A DNA stretch of 64,000 nucleotides from Hofstenia miamia (Eukaryota; Xenacoelomorpha; Acoela; Hofsteniidae). Below are positions 1 to 10,221 of this stretch, piece by piece. The position numbers and the translations under genes were made by a program. The notes under the pieces are model-generated. The model was not told the origin of the DNA and searched no databases. It saw only the letters and a program-made list of their open reading frames with translations. The stretch spans positions 149,271-213,270 of the forward strand of contig CABFPE010000348.1 in the NCBI GenBank assembly GCA_900660155.1, in the 5' to 3' direction. The first letter of the stretch is position 1. Every line of letters begins with the position of its first letter.

Positions 1-691
1 AAAAAAACATCCAATTGCTTACAAAAAATATAATTGAAATAAACAACATAAAAAGGGATTTTGGTTGAAATCTTGGAAACTTACCAAGCGATTGTTAAAT
101 GAAGAGATAGTAGCATGAAATTAAAATCATTATAATCTTGAAAATCAGGAAGGCATACTTAACCATGAAGTAAGCATTACCATACTCAAATCTCCACAAA
201 ATGTTTGGAATAACCAAAAATGATATGGGAGAAAAAACAAGACTTAATAAGAGAAAAGTAACAGTAAGCACATCCTTCATTCGATAGCATGTCCATGAAT
301 AATCTTCTGAAGCATGCGAATAGTCATCATTAGGCAAGTAAACAGAGGTATATGATCCCATAGAGCTTGCTGAAGCATCACTGTGAGAGGTAGCCTCGTG
401 TTTTCTTTGTAAATAGAGTTCTGAAATGTAATTCATTTCTGAATCGGGTTTATATTCTCCTAAAGACTGAGTGGAATTTCTTTCACATTGATAGAATTTC
501 CCTTTTTTCTTATTAATGTCATGGAAAGCAGAAAGGTCTTAGTGTTCTCCAGATGAATAAACACTTCTTCTATGCTTTCCACTGTTTGAAATGTTTTCAT
601 AAATGTTGTTTTGATTACTGGTTGGCATTGGCGCAAGCAATTTTTCTCTTCGACTACTACTCGAAGGTCTGGAGATACCATTGTCCATCAT
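1..691 (-). pseudogene. Vang: Vang (Van Gogh/Strabismus) copy 1, 5' part only, with two nonsense codons
   Basis: This is the N-terminal part of a Van Gogh/Strabismus-like planar-cell-polarity protein, running off the window at base 1. It covers residues 8 to about 237 in the numbering of the complete copies, and the reading frame is kept throughout. Two tyrosine codons have become TAA: residue 58 (539-541) and residue 206 (95-97). Visible parts are the Ser-rich N-terminal tail (RPSSSSRREK), a Ser/Tyr-rich stretch near residues 107-131, and transmembrane segments 1 and 2. The likely start is the tandem ATG at 686-691, as in the intact copies. The sequence upstream (to about 1540) matches the inverse of 33.75-34.56 kb, so copies 1 and 3 share a duplicated promoter region. 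I infer a dead duplicate. A read-through or sequencing-error explanation is possible but unlikely with two separate stops. Confidence 0.88.
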
Positions 692-795
692 TCCCCCTAA
701 AGAATAACTGCAAATTTCAATACATTTTGAGAGAATCAAATTTTGTTTAACACTAGAAGCTGCAGACTTTTAATATACCTAAAAGCACCAAAACC

Positions 796-807
796 CGTCA
801 ATTGACG
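796..807. promoter_or_regulatory. 12-bp perfect palindrome CGTCAATTGACG upstream of Vang copy 1
   Basis: CGTCAATTGACG is its own reverse complement and lies about 105 bp upstream of the copy 1 start. The same site stands at 34469-34480 upstream of copy 3, but is absent upstream of copy 2, where the upstream sequence breaks off first. It may be a dimeric transcription-factor site. No factor is assigned. Confidence 0.3.
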
Positions 808-1116
808 ATTTCTATATTAAGTTTTGTAATTTTCTACAAATATACCGAAAACCTTAGTAACATATTATAAATGATATTTAGAACTTAAATTCATGTAAAT
901 ATTCATGTACACAGATTGTATTGTCCCATTAAAATAATGAAAAGGGTGTGAATAGTTTGTGTAAATATTTCAATGAGATGCGAATATTTTGCGGCAAGAG
1001 TTTTCCAGCTAATTGTACCCTATTATCATGGAGTACTAAATATACTCCAATTTCATTTGATAGAATTGCTGCAAATGTAGAAATTTCAAGCATACCAGGT
1101 TCAATTGTTATTTATA

Positions 1117-1362
1117 ATGTCTGAAAGAATGTCAGCTCAACATTTCCTGCAAACAATAAAAAATTTTCTAATTGAGGAATCTGGAGATGACACTGAACCA
1201 GATTTAGAAGAGGTAGAGGAGAATAATGATGCAAAGCTATCACATGATCTTTCATATTCAACAAGCACCAGTGATGAAGATTTAGACCTCTTGTCTCATA
1301 GTAGTCACGAAGAGATTGCCCATGAAAATAATTCCTTTCGAGATGGAATGACTATGTGCTAA
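1117..1362 (+). pseudogene. Acidic small ORF divergent to Vang copy 1, unidentified
   Basis: An 81-codon ORF starts at ATG 1117 and is strongly acidic and Ser-rich in its second half (motifs EEVEENND, TSDEDLDLL). It is transcribed away from Vang copy 1. The counterpart upstream of copy 3 (33.93-34.15 kb, minus strand) carries a small duplication and stops, so the ORF is not conserved between copies. Acidic N-termini of this kind occur in piggyBac-type transposases and in many nuclear proteins. I do not recognise the family. It may be the first coding block of the same broken gene as the exon-like pieces at 1554-1741 and 1965-2162. Confidence 0.3.
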
Positions 1363-1553
1363 GTGCTAATTGAGATGCAAGTTTGAACATTGTAATAGGA
1401 CTTGCACAAAATTTGATGACCAATATTTTAGAAACTTCTCAATAAATTCTTACAAAAAATTGTTAATATTCTAAGTTTTTCATGCTGAATACGATTTTTG
1501 TGTTATATTTTACATACCATGCATATTTACTAATAATATTTGTATTCTTTTTA

Positions 1554-2162
1554 AGAATGTCGTGTAAGCAAAGTGCAAAGGCCAGCATAAGTCACGAAAA
1601 TTTATGGCCTACATTTAAAATTCTTATATCAATGATTGATATTGATAGAATTTAGCAAACCGACATTGCATGCCAGCCTTCAATTTTATCTAATGAATTG
1701 TTTAAATTAACTGACTAAGGTTTCTTAGCATTTGAAACTTATGGTAAGGACTACGTATGAAATTCAATGTGCATTTTTTATGCATTTCTTCATCATTTTA
1801 AGTATATATTCATTGCATGCAGTTTTTCATAATGATTACGTTGGATACAATTGCCAAATCAATCTCTAATACATTTGAGGTTATAACTTCAGCTGTCATT
1901 TTCGTTTAGATGCTTAAAATTATTATAACCATTTGGAAAATACATTATTTCTCTTTGTACTCAGTTCTTCGATAATGAAGAAGATTTGAACAGGGAAATT
2001 AACGGTATTATTAAGAATGCTTGCAATGAAACAGATGAAGAAGCAACAATTAATAAGAAATCAAGTCAGAGATGTAATGAAGAATGTATTTGTATGTCTC
2101 AGAATGAAATGCATAACAATGATAACCTTCAATCTGACAGTGATCAGCAGTCTACTTTATGA
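1554..2162 (+). pseudogene. Exon-like blocks of an unidentified gene
   Basis: Two exon-like blocks are visible. Block one (about 1554-1741) follows an acceptor-like tctttttaag and ends at a donor-like TATG/GTAAGG. It reads LWPTFKILISMIDID, then after a stop QTDIACQPSILSNELF. Block two (1965-2162) follows a good acceptor (ctctttgtactcag) and is open to TGA, with many Asp, Glu, Ser and Asn residues (NEEDLNREI, DSDQQSTL). Both blocks recur inverted at 45.37-46.02 kb. The in-frame TAG after MIDIDRI is present in both copies, so the gene was probably broken before duplication. The family is not recognised; it may be host or transposon. Confidence 0.4.
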
Positions 2163-2417
2163 TCAACGAGATTATTTAACTTCAAGACATAAACTAGTCC
2201 AAAATTACTGTGCTAATTCGATTTTCTGCTTAAAATAGCATAGATTATTAGACACCTACGCTAATATTTCTATTTTGCTTACAAATTAACTATACATCAC
2301 TTAAATCATTGAAAATATTATTATTCTTAAAAATCTCTTTCAATGTATTACCATGTTCATCAGCTTAAAAAATATTTGGAAATTGAATTTACATACATTT
2401 AAAATAAATTTAAAGTC

Positions 2418-2517
2418 TTTATACTTTGTTTTCGATTTACTATCCTCGGCTTTTTCATTTCTGTATATTGCCTATGCTATTTTGTTAATGTTCTGTTCTT
2501 AGTACAATTTTTATTGA
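2418..2517 (-). mobile_element. 3' scrap of the Penelope-like element seen at 44.6-45.1 kb
   Basis: This segment is the inverse of about 44985-45085, the tail of the Penelope-like GIY-YIG fragment. It then joins abruptly to the L2-like LINE at about 2518. In the right-hand copy the same two pieces are separated by about 2.5 kb, so either this copy lost that interval or the other gained it. Confidence 0.5.
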
Positions 2518-4204
2518 ATTTGTTTAGAAATTTTCTACATTTTTGCTTCTTGCTAAACCAAATTTGGATATGTTTGAAACTAACAAAATCTGCACACTGA
2601 AATGGAAAATTCTAAATGTAGAATACAATATTCATTTAAAATTTCAAAACGTTGCTTAAGAAATTATATAGCATTCACCATAATTGTTTTGTAATAGTCT
2701 ATTTGTTTCAATTTCAGTCCACCTTTTTCAACAGCTCAGTCCAACACCAGCATAGAGGTTAGAATTAGGTTGAGATTTTATATCCCGACCCAAACCCGAT
2801 TGCTCAACTCGAACACGACCCAAACCCGAAATGCAAATCTCAACCAGATTTCAATCGGAATTCAGTTCGAATTTCAAAAATCAAGTATCAACGAAGAAAA
2901 TTGTAAACATTTTAGACCAATCGCTCTAACTCCTCTGATTGCAAGGTGCTTGGATAAATATGTTGCCGAAGTTTACATCAAACGCATGGCAGACATTTTT
3001 GATTGTTTTCAATTTGCATTCAAGCACAAGTCTGGTACAGTCGATACTCTTTTATACATCATACACTGCATATACAAAACATTAGACTCCCCATCTGTCA
3101 CCATAGTCAGAATAACTTTTCTAGATTATAGCAGTGCATTTAACACCGTCCTACAGCATAAAATTGTGAATGAAATATCAAATCGCCATTGTTAGCAAGA
3201 TGGTTAAATGAGTACATGACAAATTGGAAACAATGTATACGATATGGAAGGAATAAACTTACAAAACAACTAGCAATTATTGTCGGTGTTCCTCAAGGAG
3301 GATCTTTAAGTGGGTTACCTTTCACTAGCTTAACTAATGATATTTCTAACGAAACATATGATTTGTTATCTTCAGACATACCAATATAGCAAAGTATTCG
3401 GATGACATGCGAGTAATTGGCTCTGTTTATAAAAATACTGCTAAAGCAGATGTTAATCTATATAAACGAAGCTAAGACTAAAAAAATTATCTTTTCTCAT
3501 AAGAACATCAAGAGTGAAGATTTAATAAACGCAAGAAATTCAGAGCTTCTTATTAATGGAAAAAACATTGAACAAGTTCATAAGCAATAAATTCAGAGCT
3601 TCTTATTAATGGAAAAAACATTGAACAAGTTCATAAGTATAAACATCTTCCTGTCTTCATTGACGATGACCTTTAATGGAATTCACATGTGAATCATATT
3701 ATTACAACTGCAAATATGAGAATTAGGAAACTGGTCTTTATTGTGAAGCATTTAAATGAAAGCAAAAATGTCTTTATACTTGAAACGTACATATTTCCTA
3801 TTTATTTATATGCTTCAGAGGTATTTGTATTTGGTCTCACAGATTATCAAAGAACGTTATTAGGAAAGCCATTAAAATTGTATGGAAGACTTTCACTTAT
3901 AAAAAAAGTAAAATTATAGAAATGTTGAACATTAAATTTGAAAAAAAGTTTAAGAAGACTGTTTTGAAGATTGTGAAGTGTCAAGAACATGTTCTACACA
4001 AAGAAATCCCATTCTCTACATCATCAACACGTAACAAAATCATTCTTCCTCAAGTCAATGCCAAGTGTTTTAAATCGTCGCTCATTTATGCAGCATGTCT
4101 ATATCTAATAAATGGAACATAAACGTAGTTTCTATAAAAACTTAGTCTTATTCCTTTTTACATGCGGCATCATCGTGTGTAAATGAATTCAAACGGACAA
4201 CATA

Positions 4205-4206
<2 letters not shown>
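2518..4206 (+). mobile_element. L2-like (CR1-superfamily) LINE, 5'-truncated and broken, with (TA)n tail
   Basis: This is non-LTR reverse-transcriptase sequence in several frames. Motifs in order are FRPIALTPLIARCLDKYVAE, the A-motif LDYSSAFNTV, the B-motif VGVPQGGSLS, and YSDDM (3393-3410), which corresponds to the usual Y-x-DD. These are followed by the thumb/C-terminal part (YKHLxVFID, MRIRKLVFIVKHL, YLYASEVFVFG). Its 3' part 3922-4122 is open for 66 codons. A 53-bp tandem duplication lies at about 3537-3638 and is absent from the second copy (40868-42440), so it arose after copying. The endonuclease and ORF1 are missing. The element runs into (TA)n at 4207. Stops and frameshifts make it inactive. 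Confidence 0.8.

Positions 4207-4246
<40 letters not shown>
4207..4246. repeat. (TA)n microsatellite at LINE 3' end
   Basis: Pure TA dinucleotides directly follow the L2-like LINE. The inverted LINE copy at 40.87 kb is also followed by TA-rich sequence, so the tract may be the LINE's own 3' tail. Confidence 0.9.
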
Positions 4247-4250
<4 letters not shown>

Positions 4251-4300
4251 TCTTCTAATGTTGAGTACACTCCAGTAGCTTCCAACCTGGGGAGCTTAAG

Positions 4301-5640
4301 TAGAGGTGTACGATTTTGTTATTTTTCAGTTTGATTGGTATCGATACGATAATCAGTGATAGATATATAGCCCATTCGTCATCAAATTGTTTGCGTAATT
4401 GAATGGGGTTTGTTGCCTTTTCAGCCAGTTTTGCTCTTTTTGCATTTTCGAACGAATCCCACAGTGTGTTGTCATTCATGGTTGCAGAGTCAAAATTAAC
4501 ACAAATTACATCAACGTATTCTCCTAGTAAAACTATTTTGAGTGCATGTTTAGTTAGTAAAATATCCTTGTACTTTGGGTTGATTAACACACTTGCGCTC
4601 ATAATGGGTTGAGTTTTTAAATCATCAGGAAAATACCTTTTCATGGCGTTCTGCAAGGAATTGCAAAGCCTTAGGTGTGCATCAGATGCAGCACTCACAG
4701 TTCTCAAATGGTATTTGACCTTTTTCAATAATGGAATGATCAGTGAACTTGCCATGTAGTTTGATCCACAAACTTCTTTCAAAGCATCAGCAAATCCTCC
4801 AAGAACATCAACATATGCTTGACTTGAATCCCAATCTTCTGCATTTTGTGTAGATTAACACTTTGTTTCAAGCATAGAAACAGCCAAAATGGGCTTTCAT
4901 TTCGAGTAGTAGTTTTTCTTTCAAAAATTCAGATGACCACTGAGTATCAACTGCTTGCAGAAGTTGAGTTTGTTCTTTTTTTTGCAAGGAATGGGACAAT
5001 CTGACAATCGCCCTGCCATTTGTGAGCATTTCAAGAAATCCAGAAGTGTTTTGAACTACTTTCAAAATTGCTAAGTGCAGCCGATTCGCAAAACAAGAAA
5101 TACTAGAAACCAGGTTTTTTTACTCCAGATAGATCTGAAACGTAGTTAGACACAGAGTTGGTAACCATAAAACACTTCATTTCCGACATATTGATGTCAG
5201 AAAATCAAGCATTTCGGAAAAGGACATTTCGGCAATATGTGCTTCGGAAAAGTGCAGAGACTTGAGTTTAAAATTGTCAGTAAGATAATGCCCTGTTAAG
5301 CATATTAAAGTTGTGTTAGACTTTGAATTCCAAATATCCGATGTGAAAGACATAGAAAACGGTTCATCTTCTTTAATAACATTACTGTATACAGTTTGCC
5401 CTTTTTCTACCAAAAGTATAATTGTTCTCGAAAATGATATTCGTGGTTGGCATCCCAATAAACACACCAGCGTCAAAACGACAATGAAATGATGGTAGAA
5501 TGTCGATTTTCCTTCGAAAAATTACATGTATTAATTTTCGAAACCTTTTCGACAACATTTCAAAGAAGGTCTTAGAATTGCATAATGCCATCTATCGTCA
5601 AAAACAAGAACTCCGTCAATTGTGATTTATCTGAAGATTG
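4301..5640 (-). pseudogene. hAT-superfamily transposase remnant (zBED-hAT type), copy A
   Basis: hAT transposase sequence on the minus strand, 3' part only. In protein order it shows the DDE-region signature FTSDIWNSKSNTTLICLTGH (about 5290-5360), the QAVDTQWSSEFLKEKLLLEM block (about 4905-4965), the ASVLINPKYKDILL block (about 4545-4600), and a C-terminal remnant near 4255-4480. In this family these correspond to the catalytic Asp with W/SxxN, the PTRWNST-like block, and the LDPRYK-like block. At least two frame breaks separate the open pieces. The 3' terminus reads TAGAGGTGTACG from 4301, preceded by AGCTTAAG. The N-terminal BED part is missing because the copy ends at 7861. It is a duplicate of the element at 13.47 kb, with the same flank (CCAACCTGGGG). 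Confidence 0.8.
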
Positions 5641-7861
5641 ATGAATTTTAAAGTAAAGCTATTGACATACTTAACAAATAACATATTAAAACAAAATTAA
5701 AACTATTAAAAACCATAATACAACTGTAAGAAATTGCCAAATTCAATATTGTTTTGAAATTGCTCACATGTAACTTTAAAATGTCGCTAAGTTACCTCTT
5801 TTTCCTGATTGGTTCATTTGATATGTCATTTCATTGTGACAAATAGCAATAGTCTGACGCGCTATATTTTAATTTTATTATCTAAATCTAGTAATTTTAT
5901 TTTGGATTTGCCAATGCATTAATTATTCTGGACTTGTCTTCTAGAGATGAGGTATAACCAATTATTTTGTATAAATGATTCACTATATTTTAGATTGATT
6001 TAAAAGTTGATAGACTTCATCTATTTTGGTCAAGTTCAATTGTTTTTTGGCCATTGAAAGCGCCTGCACGTTCTTTTTCAAAACAAACAAAGCAGTGCAG
6101 TGGATCTTCCGGCTTGTGACTATTGCAATGTTCATGGTGCTCTAATGCCCAATTAAGAAATCAAACAGATGAAGATCTTCAATTAAATATTTCGCCTTTT
6201 GTATCTCTTAACATTGACTTCATCCATTCATTTCCCCAAATTATATGCACGTCGTTTTGCTTGGGTGTACACGAAAGCTGCTTTTTTATTGGCTACAGGG
6301 TAATGTAAAATATCGACAACCTGCTCATAGAATTTCTTTGCTTATTATCTTAAATGTTCAAGACATGTGCCATCAGGTATGATTTATTATATTTAATATA
6401 ACTAATTATAGATTAATATTGAAGGTGTTATTAAGATGTAGATACTAATTAAGTGTTAAAAACTTAATATTTTGTGTAATTCTATATACAAAAGTATTTG
6501 TGTTCAGACATAATCTGTGGTTGTAGGCAAATTGTGTTTAAAGTTTAATCAAAAGTTGTGCTAATTTAATGAACTAAAATTCTTGAAAGCAACAGAACTA
6601 CGATTATTTCTGCTCTATGTTGGACAAGTTGTTTGCTGATTTTCCAACAGAATTTGTACGTCATTTTAATTTGTTATCAGTTGCTATGCGGTTATTAGCA
6701 GATTCCCAATTGTGCAAAAACAATATTTAGATCGCTTTGTGACAGATCCCTCACTACTGTGTGGTCGCGAATCTCTTTCGTATGTTTTTCATGTTAGAGC
6801 TGTACGCCGCCGTCGCGTTTTAGGTCACGCCGAATCACGCGGCAGCCCTAGGATCTGAAAAACGGCGTGACGGATAACAGAAGCAGTGATCTTTTATAGC
6901 CAGTCGTTTATATTTGATTTTGATTTCAGATCTGCATTGACATGGTACAAAAATGATGCAAACCTGATCTTATCACAGATAAGAAAAGTGCTGCGTTCAA
7001 ATACTTTGAAGACGGAGTTAAGGATGAGAACCATTATCATTGCGCAAGCCATGCTTTGAAAAAGTCGAGAATAAAACTTATTTTGCTATTTCAAGGGTTT
7101 TCGGTACAAAATTAGCGTTTCAACGGGAAGCTTTCGAGGTAATCTATTGGATAATCATAAAAAATCTATTTTTTTCACGCCGAAATTTTCAGACGAAAAT
7201 CTGACCGACGTACAGCTCTAGTTCATGTACTCTTGCATTTGTTGAACGCAATGGTCCCTTAGATATATTTTCTTGTCCTAAGTATGAAAATTTTAACAGA
7301 AGGATTCGAGGTATGCGCTGTCCATTACAGCAAATTTCTCACATAATTCTGGAATGTGACCAGTTCTTGGGGTATAAAGAAATTTCTTCTGATAAGCATA
7401 AATTGAGTTCCCGAATTTGTAATAGCTGTTTTGCATTAAAAGATGGCTCATTTGCTCTACTTCTTGGAAACAATGAGAAAAAGAAATTTAAACATTTAAC
7501 TCATTAGAACATCTCTTTACATATCCAATTACCAGCTTTCAATATATATATGTTGCGAAATTGTCTTTTGAGGTTGAATTTGAAAGTAATAATGTTAAAA
7601 CCAAAATTATTTGTTTACCATTTAGATCTGGAAAATTTGTTATAATACCATTTGTATTCCACTGTTAAATGTTTATTCCAATATTTTTGAAATAATGATA
7701 TTTGTACGTGCGGTTTTTGAGATACATTTATGTTGTATTATATTTTACATTTGAAAATTTCCTAATTCATTCAAAATTATAAAACCATTCAAAATACTAT
7801 AATATTTAAGAAAAACTTCTTTTTAATAAAACTGAGACAATAAAATTAAATCTATACAAAA
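5640..7861 (+). pseudogene. tnp2/CACTA-like transposase remnant inserted in hAT, copy A
   Basis: Remnant of a large transposase of the tnp2-like (CACTA/EnSpm-type) group. Recognisable blocks are AQLRNQTDEDLQLNISPF followed by LNIDFIHSFPQ (about 6146-6235; compare the family's LRTDESFR...HHKGxSPL...DFPLDYMH), LWKATEL-like text near 6590, FPTEFVRHFNLLSVAMRLLA (about 6640-6700), and the C-terminal CFALKDGSFALL (7420-7455). It runs opposite to the surrounding hAT, and the same arrangement recurs at 14.3-16.35 kb, so the nesting predates the duplication. A 426-bp hAT element splits it at 6795-7220. The copy stops at 7861 where a TA tract begins. It is not functional. The family assignment rests on motif recognition only. 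Confidence 0.6.
6787..7228. mobile_element. 426-bp non-autonomous hAT element with 8-bp target duplication
   Basis: The element spans 6795-7220. It begins TAGAGCTGTACG and ends CGTACAGCTCTA, a perfect 12-bp terminal inverted repeat. It is flanked by TTTCATGT (6787-6794) and GTTCATGT (7221-7228), an 8-bp duplication with one mismatch, which is the hAT hallmark. The duplicated host sequence at 15691-15698 holds a single GTTCATGT and no insertion, so an empty site is directly visible. It contains no transposase coding. It is richer in CG dinucleotides than its surroundings (ACGCCG, GTCGCG, GGCGTGACGG), which suggests a fairly young insertion. Confidence 0.92.
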
Positions 7862-7951
<90 letters not shown>

Positions 7952-7980
7952 TTATATATATATATATATATGCAAATGTA
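7862..7980. repeat. Long (TA)n microsatellite at the junction of hAT copy A and the Vang copy 2 unit
   Basis: About 115 bp of nearly pure TA with a few substitutions. On its left the tnp2-like copy stops abruptly; on its right the Vang-bearing unit begins. Confidence 0.95.
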
Positions 7981-7992
7981 TATATATAGATG

Positions 7993-8019
7993 ATATATTG
8001 TAGCTAACTGCTTGTGACC
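7993..8019 (-). repeat. Unit-end repeat GGTCACAAGCAGTTAGCTAC, copy a
   Basis: Read on the minus strand this is GGTCACAAGCAGTTAGCTAC followed by AATATAT. It also occurs at 33472 and 38378 (plus strand), each time followed by (TA)n. It marks the downstream edge of the segment carrying Vang copy 2. Next to it is the imperfect palindrome TGACCTTTTGGTCA. Confidence 0.85.
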
Positions 8020-10221
8020 AAAAGGTCAAAATGGCAGTAAATAATCCAAACTCAACTAATCGATTAAACAGTTAACAATGCAACATTCAAAGGTGACTTT
8101 AAGCCTTTTAATATAAGCTTAGAAGAAAGAATTTACCAGCCTTTTCTTGTGAAAGAAGGCGTCATAAGAGCGTTGTGTGCGTAAAAACGACTAAGCTGGA
8201 CGTGTATCAGGTAGGAGATAGTGAAGTGGTTGAGTAGACGATTGTATACTAAACCATAATGTGTCACATATAGATTCGCGACGGTTGTATAAGGAGTCTG
8301 CACCAAAATATTCGCCGTCAAAATAGACCATCAATGCTATTCAGAGCCTCAATGAATGCTGAAATATTAATCCATTTCTTTTTCGGCCTACCATAATAGT
8401 AACAAAATAACTGATTTAAAGCCTTATTACAGATTTTCTATTTGTTCATTTTGCTGTAAGTGAGGTATATATTATAATAATGTTATTTCAATTGAAAATC
8501 CGAAATTAAAAGGACTGACAAAAAACCAGTATATGGCATTTAGCGTACTCAGGTGGCCTGATCAACTGAAGGTTAAGAAATATTTGTATTCAAAATCAAT
8601 TTTTAGAAGCAACTTTCTTTTAAAATACTGCAACCACCCTGGGGAGTACTATTCCATACAGTCCTGTCATTTCTGTTTGAAATTGTTATAATCTCTCTTG
8701 GGAATAATATGTCCTACAGTCCTGTAATTTATGTTTGAAATTGTTAGAATGTCTATATTAAAGTCAATTATAAAACTTAAAATCTGGATGACGAGAAATT
8801 TGGCAAGCAATGAAAAAGAATTTTCTAAAGTCATAGTCACCTTGAGTTCGTCTTTTGATTGTGTAAATTTCAGTTCAATTCCTTTGCCACTGAACTACCA
8901 ACAACTGCTCAGAAAATATTTAATTCCAAATTTTACAATTTTGCGTGCAGCTAAACATGTACAATATTACTTATGCTCAATAAGCTAGGAATGTGGTCAT
9001 AAATTTTCAAGACATACAATGGCCTGACAAAAATTATTATACTCTATTCGCACAATATGAAACCCTATTTTGAATACTAATATTTAAAAGATTACCTTAC
9101 TTTGAAATACCTCTACTTGAATTTTATTGTTTTTAACGGGTTTTTTTAATATTTGTAAACTAAGAACCATCCGTGTGGAAATACACAACCTCACTGTAAG
9201 CAAATTTTACTTCTTCTCCAACTCAATGAAATTTTTAATAAAAAAAATTAAAAAAATTTCGTCCTACATACATCAGTAGGATTTTTTCGTTTTCAATCAT
9301 ATATGGGGATAAAACAATTAAACTCATTTACAGGTACTATTACTTAAAAGATGTCGAATTGCATTCAAGAGGTGGAAGGCAACTTCATTGTCGATAAATG
9401 ATGATGTTCAGTTTTACCCAAATTGCAATGTCTTCAAGGGTCGAGAAGGTATAGATTTTCATACCCAAACAAACCCGCACCTCAACGTCTGTACCCAACA
9501 CAACGCACACTGGCACACTTTAATGTAGGCCAATAATACCCACACCCGAAATAAATAAAAATCCTACCCACAACTTACCTTCAGATTTTTGTCTTGTGAG
9601 GTTCAGAGAGACCGGTTTTCTGTGTTTATAGTCCTCGATATGTTTTTTTAAGAAATTGGAGCCAGCAACAAAAATTTAAATATTCTGAACGAACTACAAA
9701 GTTTGCAGATTTTTATTAGCAAAGTAAGCTTACATTTCAATATTGCCCCAAACTACAGCAATTTCTAAACAATTGACAAAAAATTTTATGAGTAATATCC
9801 TTTTTAAGTTTACCCATGTTACATAAAAATGGCAAACTATAATGCATTGTATACATACTTCAGAGGTAATTTTTGAAAATTCTAAATTTGAGATTAATTT
9901 CAAATAGGAATGCGTGATAATTATAGGTTTGGAGTTCAATAGGCTTATATTTTCAAGATATAATTTGTAAGAATACTTTTTATACATATGAGTACTTATA
10001 GGTTTTTCAGAAGTTAGTGTTTTACCTAGTTTATTGATTTTCAGAAGAACTTGAGAATAAGCCTAACATAAACTACTGGTCCCACTCAATTAATATTTAT
10101 CTTACTTAAACATACTTAAAAAACGTACTTTACCTTTGTAAAAGTCACTTAAAATACAAGATATATGAAAGATTTTACAAATTATGAAAGATAGTTTTCA
10201 TCAGAAAGAACCAAATCACCC
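8020..10221 (-). other. Downstream flank of Vang copy 2, duplicated at 36.2-38.38 kb
   Basis: About 2.2 kb of AT-rich sequence aligns throughout with the inverse of 36207-38377. No known gene was recognised. A 62-codon ORF (8133-8321, minus) stays open in both copies with only two apparent amino-acid differences, but has no recognised family. Around 9440-9560 there is a stretch rich in ACCC and CAAACCC repeats. No poly(A) tract marks a retrocopy end just after the Vang stop. Confidence 0.7.
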
